DNA of 45,155 nt from Planctomycetota bacterium (GCA_029259935.1 JAJDEH010000357.1:1-45155), one strand, 5' to 3'; positions 16,383-25,290 are shown, counted from the first letter of the stretch. Translations and numbers: made by a program. Notes: generated by a model not told the origin, from the sequence alone.

Positions 16383-16667
16383 CCTACCCTTCTCCTCGCT
16401 TCCACGTAGGTCAACCGAGTCTTTTTGAGAATTGTGGGCTTCCTCGACTCCCAAACTGTCAGAAATTGACTCAGATTGACACGGACGGTCATTATCTGGT
16501 GCAAACGGACTTGTTTGTGGTTTGGTATTGGTGGGAGTTGCCGTCGCCGAATCCTCTCTACCGAAAGGAAGCGGAAGGGTCGGTAGCACATCCAGCGCAC
16601 CGTGAATATCCAGTAGCCTCGGATCCGTGTAGACGTTCATGGTTAACTCCAACTTGGAGTGACGCAT

Positions 16668-17082
16668 CGCGGTGTCTTGGTTCAGCGTGAAGTGGAATTT
16701 CTCTCGGAGGTTGTTAGCGATTCGTTTTCGACATCGTGTCGAAGCATTCTCGGCGTCGTGCCGGGAAGGTTTTACGCTTGGGCGGCGCGCCTCCTCGAGA
16801 CTGCCAGGCGCGGCCGACGAAGTGCAATGGCGCGCCGGGATCAGTCCGCCGCGATTGAACGTAAACGCGATCTCGGCTTTCGCGCCGGCACTGACCGGCC
16901 GGACAACCGATCGGCACTCATTTCGAGCATGCCGTACCGCTGGGTTGCGCCGCGGTCCCCCGAAAGAGATTCACGGAATCAGTGGAAAGCCGCTGGCGTG
17001 TGAGCTTGCGCCGAGCCATAGTGTAACACCGGGATACCCACCACTTTCGCGCCAAGTTCAGACCCATACTCTCTCACTTAGG
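16668..17082. other. Non-coding or decayed stretch
   Basis: Between the integrase tail and the SHD1 protein. The plus frame stays open by chance but reads as Arg/Ser/Pro-rich noise. I see no RNA, terminator or repeat. It marks the right edge of the scarred region. Confidence 0.4.
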
Positions 17083-18411
17083 ATGCCCACCGTGATGTGT
17101 TCAGCCAACGGAATGCGCCGCGCAGGTCTGATTGCCATCTTGTGGGTCATTTCGGTCGGCCCGATCGCGGCCCAACTTGGTTCATCGGCATGCGCGTCGG
17201 ACGTTGCCCAAAACGTATCCGGCGCGAAGATGCGCGTCTGGACCGATAACCACGGCATTCATCAAGTCCATGGCCGTCTTATCGCACTGGGCCCTCAACA
17301 TGCGCGGATCCGCAAGCAGAACGGCAAGAACACAACCGTTCCAGTGCGTCGACTCAGCTTGACCGACCGGGACTATGTTCGGTACGTGCGCGCGGTCGCT
17401 CGTCGCGTGCGACGAACCGAAGCCTCGGCGGACCCTGCGTCGAAGAAGCCACTCGGCGACGACTACTCACGCATCGTCTATCTCCGCGTGGCGGAAGATT
17501 TGATTGCCACGCTGGCCGAACGAACGAACGAAAGCAGCTCTCCCTATTCGGAAGTTATTAACGGAGTTCCGACACGTGGGACGGTAGCATCTTCCTCGCG
17601 GACGAAAGTTAGGCTGACCGAGGACACTCGCCGGGCGGCGATCTTGTTGAACATACGCGGCACGAACGATTTCCGCACCACAAGCTATTCAGGACGATTC
17701 CGCATTTACACTTCGGGAACGACTCAGTTCGCGCGCAACATTCGTTTTCTGCTTAGCGAAAACGGACTCGACGCTTTCGGCGGTCGTTTGGCGACTCGCA
17801 GTGACAGTTACATTACCGGCGTCTGGACGCCCTTCCGTCGTTTTCTAGGACGTATTGTCAGCGGCTTCGTCTATCGAGAAGCCATCCGGCAAAAGCCGTC
17901 TTTTGATCGGCAGGCGTTGCGGATGGAAAGGCAATTGGTCACGTCGGAAATGAACGGCCGGGTTCGAGCCGCCCTGAAACAAGTGAGGCAATTCAGCACC
18001 CGCGCGGTGGACGCCTTCGGCAAGGTCCAAGAGGCGTTCGAAATAGAACCCAGGTTTAGCACGACGGCGGACCATCTGCTGATTGTCTTGGCGACTCCGG
18101 CCAAATCATTGACCAATCCGCCCAAGGCAGCGCCGCCAGCCGGGCCGAACGCGCCAGTGGTGGTGCAGATCCACAGTTCCGTTTTCGTCAAGGCGATCAC
18201 CGAGGCTGAAATCATCGCTTCGCTGCGGCCCGTGTTCGACAAATACCTGTCGGAAAAATCGGAACGCGCAGTGAAGATTCGCGAGACGATTGAAAAGGGA
18301 AAGATCGGCACCTCGTGGACTTCGGATCGACAATGGTTTACAGTGACTTGGCATCCCCCCAAGGAACTTCCCGAATTCGATTTGGGAAACACGGGCCCAA
18401 GTTCCCGCTGA
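17083..18411 (+). CDS. Secreted SHD1 (SLA1-homology domain 1) protein
   Basis: 443 residues from ATG 17083; the frame extends far upstream but those residues are noise, and a signal peptide follows this start (RRAGLIAILWVISVGPIAAQ). An ATG at 17095 is an alternative. Immediately after the signal comes one SHD1 domain: RVWTDNHGIHQVHGRLIAL ... VPVRRLSLTDRDYVRYV. This small beta-barrel is common in planctomycete secreted proteins and binds unknown ligands. The remaining ~340 residues are alpha/beta without a motif I know. It points away from the island and precedes the ThiS-like gene by 52 bases. Confidence 0.75.
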   Translation: MPTVMCSANGMRRAGLIAILWVISVGPIAAQLGSSACASDVAQNVSGAKMRVWTDNHGIHQVHGRLIALGPQHARIRKQNGKNTTVPVRRLSLTDRDYVRYVRAVARRVRRTEASADPASKKPLGDDYSRIVYLRVAEDLIATLAERTNESSSPYSEVINGVPTRGTVASSSRTKVRLTEDTRRAAILLNIRGTNDFRTTSYSGRFRIYTSGTTQFARNIRFLLSENGLDAFGGRLATRSDSYITGVWTPFRRFLGRIVSGFVYREAIRQKPSFDRQALRMERQLVTSEMNGRVRAALKQVRQFSTRAVDAFGKVQEAFEIEPRFSTTADHLLIVLATPAKSLTNPPKAAPPAGPNAPVVVQIHSSVFVKAITEAEIIASLRPVFDKYLSEKSERAVKIRETIEKGKIGTSWTSDRQWFTVTWHPPKELPEFDLGNTGPSSR

Positions 18412-18463
18412 TAAACGCCTCACACCTGCCGCGAACCCTTAACATTCTCTCCCTCAATCTCGG

Positions 18464-18727
18464 ATGGCCAGGGTCTTCATTCCAACTCAGCTTCTCGAAC
18501 TGACCGGCGGTGCATTGGAAGTCGAAACGGGCGGCAGCATGGTGCGCGAGGTGGTCGACGAACTGGAAAATCGTTTTCCGGGAATCAAGGCGCGGCTGTG
18601 CAGCGGAGATCAGCTTAGCCCGCAACTGCAGGTTTCCGTCGACGACGCGATTTCTTCGCGAGGGCTGTCCGCGCCCGTGGGAGGGAACAGCGAAGTACAT
18701 TTTTTGCCCGCGATCGGAGGAGGCTAG
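18464..18727 (+). CDS. ThiS/MoaD-family sulfur-carrier-like protein
   Basis: 87 residues with the ubiquitin-like beta-grasp pattern: FIPTQLLELTGG, then VREVVDELENRFPGIKARL and a C-terminal AIGGG. The diglycine end is the part that is adenylated and thiocarboxylated in MoaD, ThiS and relatives. It may carry sulfur for molybdopterin, thiamine, an amino acid or another product. No E1-like (MoeB/ThiF) or MoaE gene is in the window. A purine-rich run at its 3' end probably serves the next gene, 9 bases downstream, so the two should be co-expressed. Confidence 0.8.
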   Translation: MARVFIPTQLLELTGGALEVETGGSMVREVVDELENRFPGIKARLCSGDQLSPQLQVSVDDAISSRGLSAPVGGNSEVHFLPAIGGG

Positions 18728-18736
18728 AGCCTACGC

Positions 18737-19840
18737 ATGAACGACTCGTCACTAATTGGTTGTACGAAAGATGATCTCGATACTCCCGCGATGTGTATCG
18801 ACCTGGACATTCTGCGGAGCAATATCGATCACATGGCGTCACTGTGCCGCCAGCACAACGTGGCTTGGCGGCCTCATTCCAAGTGCCATAAGTCGTCGAC
18901 GATCGCCCGTTGGCAAGTGGATAGCGGCGCGCTTGGCGTGACCTGCGCCAAAGTCGGCGAAGCCGAAGTCATGGCGGCTGGTGGAATCCAAGACATTTTG
19001 ATCGCCAACATGATCGTGGGCGAGCAGAAGCTGCGGCGGCTAGTCGAGGTCCGCAAGCAAGCCGACCCGATCGTGTGCGTCGACTGCCTCGAACAAGCGG
19101 AACCGATGAGCGCGGCGATGGAGGCAGCCGGTTTGAAGATTCGCGTGATTCTGGAAGTCGACATCGGCCTGGAGCGCGTCGGGGTCGCCCCTGGAGAAGC
19201 GACCGTGGCTTTGGCCCAGCAAGTCGCCCGCCTGCCCGGTTTGGAATTGGCCGGCATCATGGGATACGAAGGCCATACGCTGGCCATTGCCGACATGGAC
19301 GAGAAGATCCGCAAGGTTCACGAAGCACTCGACATCCTTGTTGATTGCGCGCGACAGATCGAGGCCGCCGGCATTCCCTGTCCGATTGTTTCCTGCGGAG
19401 GAACGGGCTCCTATTACATTTCGGTCGAGCACCCAGGTATCACCGAAGTGCAAGCGGGCGGCGGAATCTTCATGGATGCCCTCTATCGCCATATCTTACA
19501 AGTTCCCGATTTGGAGTACGCGGTGACCGTGCTGACCAGCATCGTCAGCCGGCCCACGACCGACCGAGCGATCGTCGACGCGGGCCGCAAGACCTTGAAT
19601 CAAGAGCTGCACATTCCGCTGGTCCATGGCCGTGATGACATCACCGTCGAAGCGCTGTCGGCCGAACATGGCCGGCTGAAGCTGGACGAATCGGCGCAAG
19701 ACCTGCGCGTCGGTGATCGCTTGGAATTGACCCCCGGCTATGTGGACTTTACGTCCGTCTTGCACGACGATTTTTATTGCTTCCGCGATGGCCGGCTGGA
19801 ATCCATCCTGCCTATTGAAGGGCGTGGCAAGATTCGATAG
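18737..19840 (+). CDS. DSD1/D-threonine-aldolase-like PLP enzyme (alanine-racemase fold)
   Basis: 367 residues. DTPAMCIDLDILRSNI opens an alanine-racemase-type TIM barrel, and RPHSKCHKS is the PLP-lysine motif (PHxKxHK). SCGGTGSY and VQAGGGIFMDALY are phosphate-binding loops of D-threonine aldolase/D-serine dehydratase relatives. Known members cleave or dehydrate D-amino acids and need a metal held by His and Cys in PxHC near the C-terminus. Here the matching place reads TPGYVDFT, so both ligands appear to be absent. The activity could be a metal-independent aldolase or racemase variant. Near-contiguous with the ThiS-like gene. Confidence 0.8.
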   Translation: MNDSSLIGCTKDDLDTPAMCIDLDILRSNIDHMASLCRQHNVAWRPHSKCHKSSTIARWQVDSGALGVTCAKVGEAEVMAAGGIQDILIANMIVGEQKLRRLVEVRKQADPIVCVDCLEQAEPMSAAMEAAGLKIRVILEVDIGLERVGVAPGEATVALAQQVARLPGLELAGIMGYEGHTLAIADMDEKIRKVHEALDILVDCARQIEAAGIPCPIVSCGGTGSYYISVEHPGITEVQAGGGIFMDALYRHILQVPDLEYAVTVLTSIVSRPTTDRAIVDAGRKTLNQELHIPLVHGRDDITVEALSAEHGRLKLDESAQDLRVGDRLELTPGYVDFTSVLHDDFYCFRDGRLESILPIEGRGKIR

Positions 19841-19927
19841 TGCCAGGAATTGATAAGCTCCGGATCTGCGCGAGTAGTGTCATCACCGTTGAAGTGGTAG
19901 GCTGATGCCAGTATTCCGAGGCTCTTT

Positions 19928-20121
19928 GTTGGCCAACGGCCATCCTCACCGTAGCCTAGGGCAACGCCCTAGGAATTGGTGAGCCAACATCGCCATTTGG
20001 CTGAAGGCCAAACTCACACCAACGACGGTGAGTATGGCCTTCAGCCAAACAGCGCTTATGCGCCACATGTTCCTAGGGCGTTGCCCTAGGCTACGGTGAG
20101 ATAGGCCTTTGGCCAAAATAT
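19928..20121. repeat. Nested palindromic element of about 190 bp
   Basis: Two nested inverted repeats share one centre near 20022. The outer arms 19947-19975 and 20070-20098 are perfectly complementary over 29 bases; each holds the smaller palindrome CCTAGGGCAACGCCCTAGG. The inner arms 19996-20017 and 20028-20049 match over 22 bases with one mismatch. Flanking bases (TTGGCCAACGGCC versus GGCCTTTGGCCAA) continue the symmetry imperfectly. It resembles dispersed planctomycete repeat units or a MITE rather than a terminator, and lies between the DSD1-like and enolase-like genes. Confidence 0.8.
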
Positions 20122-20153
20122 ACTCACATCCTTCGTAAACTAAATTCACTCCA

Positions 20154-21620
20154 ATGATGCGTCTGTCACTTAAGGAAACAAGGCTCGGCCTTCGCAACTC
20201 GACGACGCGGATTCCGTTTCGCTATGGCAGCGCCTGCCTAACCCGTTGTCCGCAAGCCGTGTTGGCCGTCACGATTGAGTGCGATGGCAAGTTGCATCGC
20301 GGCTACAGCGGCGATTGTCTGCCGCCCGGTTGGTTCGACAAGTCGCCCGCGAAGAATTACTCGCGGCAGATCGACGACATGTTGGCCATCATCAAGCTGG
20401 CCGAAAAGACGTATGCGGAAGAATTCGCCAGCCCCAGCCAGTTCTTTCCCGCCTGGATGATCTCTTACGAGCGCATTCAAAGCCGGGCCGCCGAATGGCA
20501 ATTTACGCCGTTGCTGGCCGGATTTGGCAGCAGTCTGGTCGAGCGAGCCATTATCGACGCCTTGTGTCGTGCCGCCGGGATGAGTTTCTTTGAGGCGGTC
20601 CGTACGAACTTGCTCGGCATTTTTCCTGAAGAGGTGCATGGTCAACCGCTGGCGGGCGTCGGCCTACGTAGTGCTCTGCCACCCGAGCCGCCAGAGTCAG
20701 TCTTTGTGCGGCATACCGTCGGGCTCGGCGATCCGCTTACTTTGGCGGATGTCGCTCAAGAGGATTTGCTGGAAGATGGATTTCCGCAAACTTTGGAACA
20801 ATACGTCCAGCAGACGGGACTTCGCTACTTCAAGATCAAAGTTTCCAACCAGCTTGACCACGATTTGCAGCGGCTGGCCACAATCGCCGAACTGGTCGAA
20901 CGACATCACGGCGCGGTTTATCACGTGACGCTGGACGGCAACGAACAATACAAGACCGCTGACCAGTTTCAACAGTTCGTCGATTCGATTCGGAATACTC
21001 CGCAACTCCAGACGATGTGGGCCAACACGATTTGCATCGAGCAGCCCTTGGAGCGCGGCATTGCTCTGGATCCCACACAGACGCGGGGCATTCACGAACT
21101 GGCCAGCGAGAAAGCGGTCATTATCGACGAATCGGACGGGACGTTGGACGCCTACCGCCAGGCAATCGAACTCGGGTATCGCGGCGTCAGCAGCAAGAAC
21201 TGCAAAGGTCCCGTGCGAAGTTTGCTCAACGCGTGCCTGACTTGGGTTCACAACGGGCGGGGCCAACGCGCGGATTATCTAATTACGGGCGAAGATCTGT
21301 GCACCGTGGGCGTGGTTCCCGTGCAGTCGGATCTGTGCCTGATCGCAACTCTGGGACTATCGCACGTCGAGCGGAATGGTCACCACTACCATCCGGGCTT
21401 GTCCTATTTGCCGACGGAGGAGCGCCAGGCCGCCTTGGAAGCTCACGGCGATTTCTACGCCGAACAACACGGCATCGTGGCTCCGAATCTGGTCGACGGA
21501 CAGTTTCAGATTGGTTCCCTTCAATGCGTCGGCTACGGATTCGCCGTTCCGCCGAATATGGATTCGATGGAATCGGCCGACGATTGGGAGTTCACTTCCC
21601 TCGGTCTGGAAGAACAGTAA
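20154..21620 (+). CDS. Enolase-superfamily (mandelate racemase/MLE-like) enzyme
   Basis: 488 residues, longer than the usual 350-400. The barrel motifs are in order: YFKIKVSN (KxK base), VTLDGNEQY (first metal Asp), CIEQPLER (Glu), IIDESDG (Asp/Glu), then VSSKNCKGP with a Lys on the next strands. Such enzymes abstract a proton next to a carboxylate and bind Mg2+; the substrate cannot be told from sequence. ATG at 20154 or 20157 are both possible. The MetE-like gene starts 17 bases after its stop, indicating an operon. The long N-terminal part (FRYGSACLTRCPQAVLAVTI) looks like the family's capping domain. Confidence 0.82.
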   Translation: MMRLSLKETRLGLRNSTTRIPFRYGSACLTRCPQAVLAVTIECDGKLHRGYSGDCLPPGWFDKSPAKNYSRQIDDMLAIIKLAEKTYAEEFASPSQFFPAWMISYERIQSRAAEWQFTPLLAGFGSSLVERAIIDALCRAAGMSFFEAVRTNLLGIFPEEVHGQPLAGVGLRSALPPEPPESVFVRHTVGLGDPLTLADVAQEDLLEDGFPQTLEQYVQQTGLRYFKIKVSNQLDHDLQRLATIAELVERHHGAVYHVTLDGNEQYKTADQFQQFVDSIRNTPQLQTMWANTICIEQPLERGIALDPTQTRGIHELASEKAVIIDESDGTLDAYRQAIELGYRGVSSKNCKGPVRSLLNACLTWVHNGRGQRADYLITGEDLCTVGVVPVQSDLCLIATLGLSHVERNGHHYHPGLSYLPTEERQAALEAHGDFYAEQHGIVAPNLVDGQFQIGSLQCVGYGFAVPPNMDSMESADDWEFTSLGLEEQ

Positions 21621-21637
21621 CAGAGAGATTCACAAAC

Positions 21638-22636
21638 ATGATCAAGACAACCGTTGTCGGCAGTTACCCGGTTCCCACTTGGTTGCAAGTATTGAGTACG
21701 CGCGAAAGCTTGCGTGACGCGATCATGGCGATCCTGAAGACGCAGGAGCTGGCCGGCATCGATGTGGTGGCCGACGGCGAACTGTATCGATGGGACGTGA
21801 ATCACGCCGAAACGAATGGCATGATCGACTTCTTTGTCCGGCCCATGACCGGATTTTCCAGTACGTTAACCCGCGAGCAACTTGCGGCGTGGCGCGCACT
21901 GCCGGGCAATCAATTCCGCGCCAAACCGCCCGGCATTGTGTTGGGCGATTTAGGCTCTGGGACGCTGGACCTTCAATCCGACTATCAATTGTTCCGCGAT
22001 CTGACGTCAAAGCCGAAGAAGTTCACGCTCACCAGCCCCTACATGCTGGCCAAGACCTTGGCCGACGCGCACTATCAAGATTTGGGCCAGCTTGTCATGG
22101 CACTCGCCGAAGTGTTACGTGAACAAGTTCAGGAAATCGACGCGGACGTGATTCAAGTCGACGAAGCCAACCTGACCGGCCATCCGGACGACGGCGAAAT
22201 GGCCGCTGCGGGAATCAACCGAATTTTGGAAGGCGTTCGCGGCGAGAAGGCCGTGCATCTCTGTTACGGCAACTACGGCGGACAAACGATTCAGCAGGGA
22301 ACCTACGACAAGCTGATTGATTTCTTGAATCGCCTTGAGACCGATCACGTCGTTTTGGAAATCGCCCGGCGGCCCGACGTGGAACTCTCCATCTTGAAAG
22401 ATGTAAAGCCCTCCGTCGGCCTGGGGATCGGCGTGATCGACATCAAGGACAACGAAGTGGAGACGTCGGGAACGGTGGCCGGCCGCATTGAACGGGCCGC
22501 CAGCGAATTGGGCGCGGATCGTATTCAATACGTGCACCCGGATTGCGGTTTCTGGATGCTGCCCCGATCGGTCGCCGACGCCAAGATGCGAGCGCTGGTC
22601 GCCGGTCGCGATCTGTTCGAAGGCCGGGCGGTTTAG
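21638..22636 (+). CDS. MetE-like zinc methyltransferase (C-terminal domain type)
   Basis: 332 residues starting MIKTTVVGSYPVP, the usual start of short MetE/UROD-like enzymes; the frame opens earlier, but that part lies inside the enolase-like gene. Zinc ligands of methionine synthase appear intact: His-x-Cys in VHLCYGNYGG, Glu in VVLEIARR and Cys in HPDCGFWMLPR. ADGELYRWDV and IQVDEANLTG also fit. Known relatives move a methyl from a corrinoid or folate to homocysteine, or act on other thiols such as coenzyme M. Without the N-terminal folate domain, the methyl donor is unknown. Its stop codon overlaps that of the convergent map gene. Confidence 0.82.
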   Translation: MIKTTVVGSYPVPTWLQVLSTRESLRDAIMAILKTQELAGIDVVADGELYRWDVNHAETNGMIDFFVRPMTGFSSTLTREQLAAWRALPGNQFRAKPPGIVLGDLGSGTLDLQSDYQLFRDLTSKPKKFTLTSPYMLAKTLADAHYQDLGQLVMALAEVLREQVQEIDADVIQVDEANLTGHPDDGEMAAAGINRILEGVRGEKAVHLCYGNYGGQTIQQGTYDKLIDFLNRLETDHVVLEIARRPDVELSILKDVKPSVGLGIGVIDIKDNEVETSGTVAGRIERAASELGADRIQYVHPDCGFWMLPRSVADAKMRALVAGRDLFEGRAV

Positions 22637-23448
22637 AATTTGTGGCCGGGCTTGGGGCCCTTTTTGGTCAGGGTGAGAACTTCCGGACCTTCCTCGGTCA
22701 TCAGAATCGTGTGTTCGAACTGGGCCGACAGTTTGCCGTCCTTGGTTCTGATTGTCCAGCCATCCTTCGCGTCCGCTACCGAATCTTTCGTGCCGCCGTT
22801 GATCATCGGCTCGATCGTAAAACACAGGCCCGGTTCCAACCGTTGACGACGCGATGCCGCTGACGGGACGTGCGGAATGTTCGGTTTCTGGTGAAACTGG
22901 CGTCCCAGGCCGTGGCCGACGTATTTTTCAACGACGCCGAATCCGTATTTGGTAGCCTCGTCAACCACCGCTTGTCCGATGTTGCTGATCGGTGCCCCGG
23001 GTCCGATCGCCTGGATGGCCAAGTACAAACAATCGAAGGCACACTGCGTGAGATCGCGCGCGTCGGGGCCGGGCTCGCCGATGACGAAGGTTTCGCTGCT
23101 GTCGCCATGCCAGCCGTCGACGATGGTTGTCAAATCAACATTCACGATGTCGCCGGGCCGCAGTTCGTACGAGCCGGGAATGCCGTGGCAGATGACTTCG
23201 TTAATACTGGTACAACAACTCTTGGGATAGGGGCCATGTTCGCCCGGATAGCCCAACGTGGCGGGACGATGCCCGTGATCGCACGTATATTCGTGGGCGA
23301 TGCGATCAATCTCCCCGGTGGTCGTGCCCGCTTTGACGTGGGTCCGAACAACATCCATAAGCTGGGCGTTAAATTTTCCAGCGCACCGCATCGCTTCGCG
23401 TTCTGGTTCACGGAGCCGTAGTTTTTGATACTGCCGTCGCAAGAGCAT
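22633..23448 (-). CDS. map: Type I methionine aminopeptidase
   Basis: 271 residues from ATG 23448 (MLLRRQYQKLRL); the frame opens at 23508, but family members start here. The enzyme removes the initiator Met from new proteins. All five metal ligands are visible: Asp in VNVDLTT, Asp in GDSSETF, His in GHGLGRQFH, Glu in FTIEPM and Glu in QFEHT. The fold is pita-bread and the length is normal, with a planctomycete-type N-terminal extension. It faces the MetE-like gene, and the two stop codons overlap by four bases (22633-22636). Probably a housekeeping gene. Confidence 0.92.
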   Translation of the reverse strand: MLLRRQYQKLRLREPEREAMRCAGKFNAQLMDVVRTHVKAGTTTGEIDRIAHEYTCDHGHRPATLGYPGEHGPYPKSCCTSINEVICHGIPGSYELRPGDIVNVDLTTIVDGWHGDSSETFVIGEPGPDARDLTQCAFDCLYLAIQAIGPGAPISNIGQAVVDEATKYGFGVVEKYVGHGLGRQFHQKPNIPHVPSAASRRQRLEPGLCFTIEPMINGGTKDSVADAKDGWTIRTKDGKLSAQFEHTILMTEEGPEVLTLTKKGPKPGHKF

Positions 23449-23703
23449 TTTTAGTTTGGAAGGTAGGAATAGTGAATGGATCTCGGGATGCGGAGAGGCG
23501 TTCGCCAATCCTGGAGCATCAGTTTACCAACCTTGCTGCCAATGTGGTACGCCGATGGCGGTAATCATTGCAAATCGCAAATTTCCGCTGCCAAGGCGAA
23601 ATTCGTGATGGAAGCACGCCCCGCCCTTGCTCTATCGTGGCCAATTACGAACAATTTCTCTCCATCGACTTGCCGTTTGCCGGGCCCTGCAAGAGACCAA
23701 CTC

Positions 23704-24120
23704 GTGGACCATTTGCCGATTTTTGTTTATGGCACATTAAAACGCGGTGAAGAGCGAGCTGGAATGTGGCCGCATGCGCCGGTGCGGGTTCAATCCGCCA
23801 CCACTCTGGGCCGCCTGTTCGATCTTGGTTCCTATCCCGCCCTCGTTCAGGGAAACGATCGCATCGGTGGCGAACTGTGGCATGTTCAGCCGGACCACCT
23901 GCCAAAGACACTGGACGTGTTGGACGAAATCGAATGTTACGGAATTGACGACGTGGATCTGTATGTCCGGAGGATTGTGGAGTGCGTCACCAGCGACGGT
24001 CGCGTGCAGTCGGCCCATGCGTATTTCCTGGCCGATAGGGAACCGCTTCGCGAACAGACGCCTCTCGCCGCCGATGACGATGGCGTTTGTATTTGGCGGC
24101 GCTATTCCACGTCGTCGTAG
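23704..24120 (+). CDS. Gamma-glutamylcyclotransferase-like (AIG2/GGCT) protein
   Basis: 138 residues from GTG 23704. The frame extends to 23476, but the preceding residues look non-coding and the family begins right at the glycine motif, here FVYGTLKRG. LDVLDEIECYG holds the conserved acidic residue pattern, and the beta-barrel spacing fits GGCT/BtrG. Such enzymes cyclise gamma-glutamyl groups to 5-oxoproline or trim gamma-glutamyl-amines. No signal peptide, so cytoplasmic. Its end overlaps the end of the convergent WYL regulator by 19 bases. Confidence 0.75.
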   Translation: MDHLPIFVYGTLKRGEERAGMWPHAPVRVQSATTLGRLFDLGSYPALVQGNDRIGGELWHVQPDHLPKTLDVLDEIECYGIDDVDLYVRRIVECVTSDGRVQSAHAYFLADREPLREQTPLAADDDGVCIWRRYSTSS

Positions 24121-25121
24121 GGGTCGGCCATCTTGCGAATCGTCTCGGCAATCGCGCGGCGGCAGGATGCGGGCGCGAGTACTTCGGCTTCTCCGCCGAG
24201 CGCCAAAACGCGGGGAATGACTTCCAGATCATGAGCCGCTTGGACAACTAGCACGATGCTGCCGTCCTTACGACGCTGCACTTCTTGTTTTGAATGCCAC
24301 GGATCTTCGAGGACCCAAGGAGCGGCCAAGGCGCTGATTCGAATCTTGAAATTCCTTGGTTTGCCCCCGCCAAAAACGCCCATGCTTTCGCCCAGCCGGC
24401 GGTCTACTTCCTCTTCCTCGACTGGTTTGAACCACTCGTCGAGCGCCGTTGCCTTACGAAAGCGATCCAATTTCAGATGACGGATACGATCTTGATCCTC
24501 GGGCAACTCGTGCGCGGCGGCCAGGATATAAAGGCTCGATTGATAAAACACCACGGCGTACGGTTCGATGCGGCGAATCGAAGCCGGCTTTCCAATCGGC
24601 TGATACTCGACCTCGACAATGCGATGTTCCAAGATGCCGCGATTGATCGATTTCAAAACGCCGTGTTGTTTGGCATAAGTTTTGGCGGGCGTCCCCAGTA
24701 CATGCAGCACTTGCCGATACTTGTCATAATGGTCCCACACCGAGTCGGGAAGCTGATCTTGCAGCTTGTTCCAAAACGTCTCGATGCCCTGCCAAAACGT
24801 CGTTCCCGCCAGCGGGTGCAGCAACTCTCGGCTGAGCGACAGCGCGATCAATTCGGTGGACGAAACCGAGATCTTGTGCGCTCCCTTGGACTGATCCCCC
24901 AGCTTCCAAACGCGGCCCCGCTGTTCGTCATGCACGGCCACATCGATCCCAGCCGATTGCAACGCGTCCAGGTCGCGGCGGACGGTGCGTTGGTGGAGCG
25001 AAGTTAAACCCAATTCGTCAACCAGTTCGTTGCGTATTTCCTCCAACAGCCGGCCAAAACGATAGCGCTCAAGAATCTGCAGAATCTTGTGTTGTCGAAT
25101 CAGTTGTTCGTTGCGCGCCAT
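24102..25121 (-). CDS. WYL-domain transcriptional regulator (YafY/PafBC type)
   Basis: 339 residues. An N-terminal winged helix (LHQRTVRRDLDALQSAGIDV) is followed by a WYL domain around residues 150-230 (VEVEYQPIGKPASIRRIEPY, then SSLYILAAAHE in place of the WYL triplet) and a C-terminal extension (AETIRKMADPYDD). WYL domains sense nucleotide or nucleic-acid ligands and link to DNA damage, metabolism or defence control. GGGGAG lies about 10 bases before the ATG. Possible targets are unknown; the next genes are chemotaxis on the same strand and the GGCT gene opposite. Confidence 0.82.
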   Translation of the reverse strand: MARNEQLIRQHKILQILERYRFGRLLEEIRNELVDELGLTSLHQRTVRRDLDALQSAGIDVAVHDEQRGRVWKLGDQSKGAHKISVSSTELIALSLSRELLHPLAGTTFWQGIETFWNKLQDQLPDSVWDHYDKYRQVLHVLGTPAKTYAKQHGVLKSINRGILEHRIVEVEYQPIGKPASIRRIEPYAVVFYQSSLYILAAAHELPEDQDRIRHLKLDRFRKATALDEWFKPVEEEEVDRRLGESMGVFGGGKPRNFKIRISALAAPWVLEDPWHSKQEVQRRKDGSIVLVVQAAHDLEVIPRVLALGGEAEVLAPASCRRAIAETIRKMADPYDDVE

Positions 25122-25290
25122 GAAAGCGAACTCCCCGCATCCTGCTCCCGATTACCTTCGACTCAGCGTGCCCAGAGAGCTTCGAATGGTGTGAGTATGA
25201 ATGGTAGAATTATCCGCCGTTCCCCGCCCGACACAACAGGGGGCGTGAAAGAATTGAGCCGGGCGGTTCCACGATTATGGCGGGTTCGTT

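Larger units (their letters stand above)
16179..16667 (-). pseudogene. C-terminal remnant of a tyrosine integrase reading into its attachment site
   Basis: From 16667 to about 16566 the frame reads MRHSKLELTMNVYTDPRLLD then IHGALDVLPTLPLP, the common end of planctomycete phage-type integrases (H-x-x-x-x-x-T-M-x-x-Y, with nucleophile Tyr). The catalytic N-terminal and middle parts are missing upstream. The frame then runs on through a Ser/Pro-rich tail and the antisense of the tRNA-Val fragment (GIGLEPTTSTMSS), which is typical when an integrase gene abuts its attL/attR site. Non-functional. Confidence 0.65.

Noticed and set aside
21017..21637. Upstream extension of the MetE-like frame
   Set aside because: It overlaps the enolase-like gene and is Arg/Ser/Gly-rich noise; the family start is MIKTTVVGSYP at 21638.
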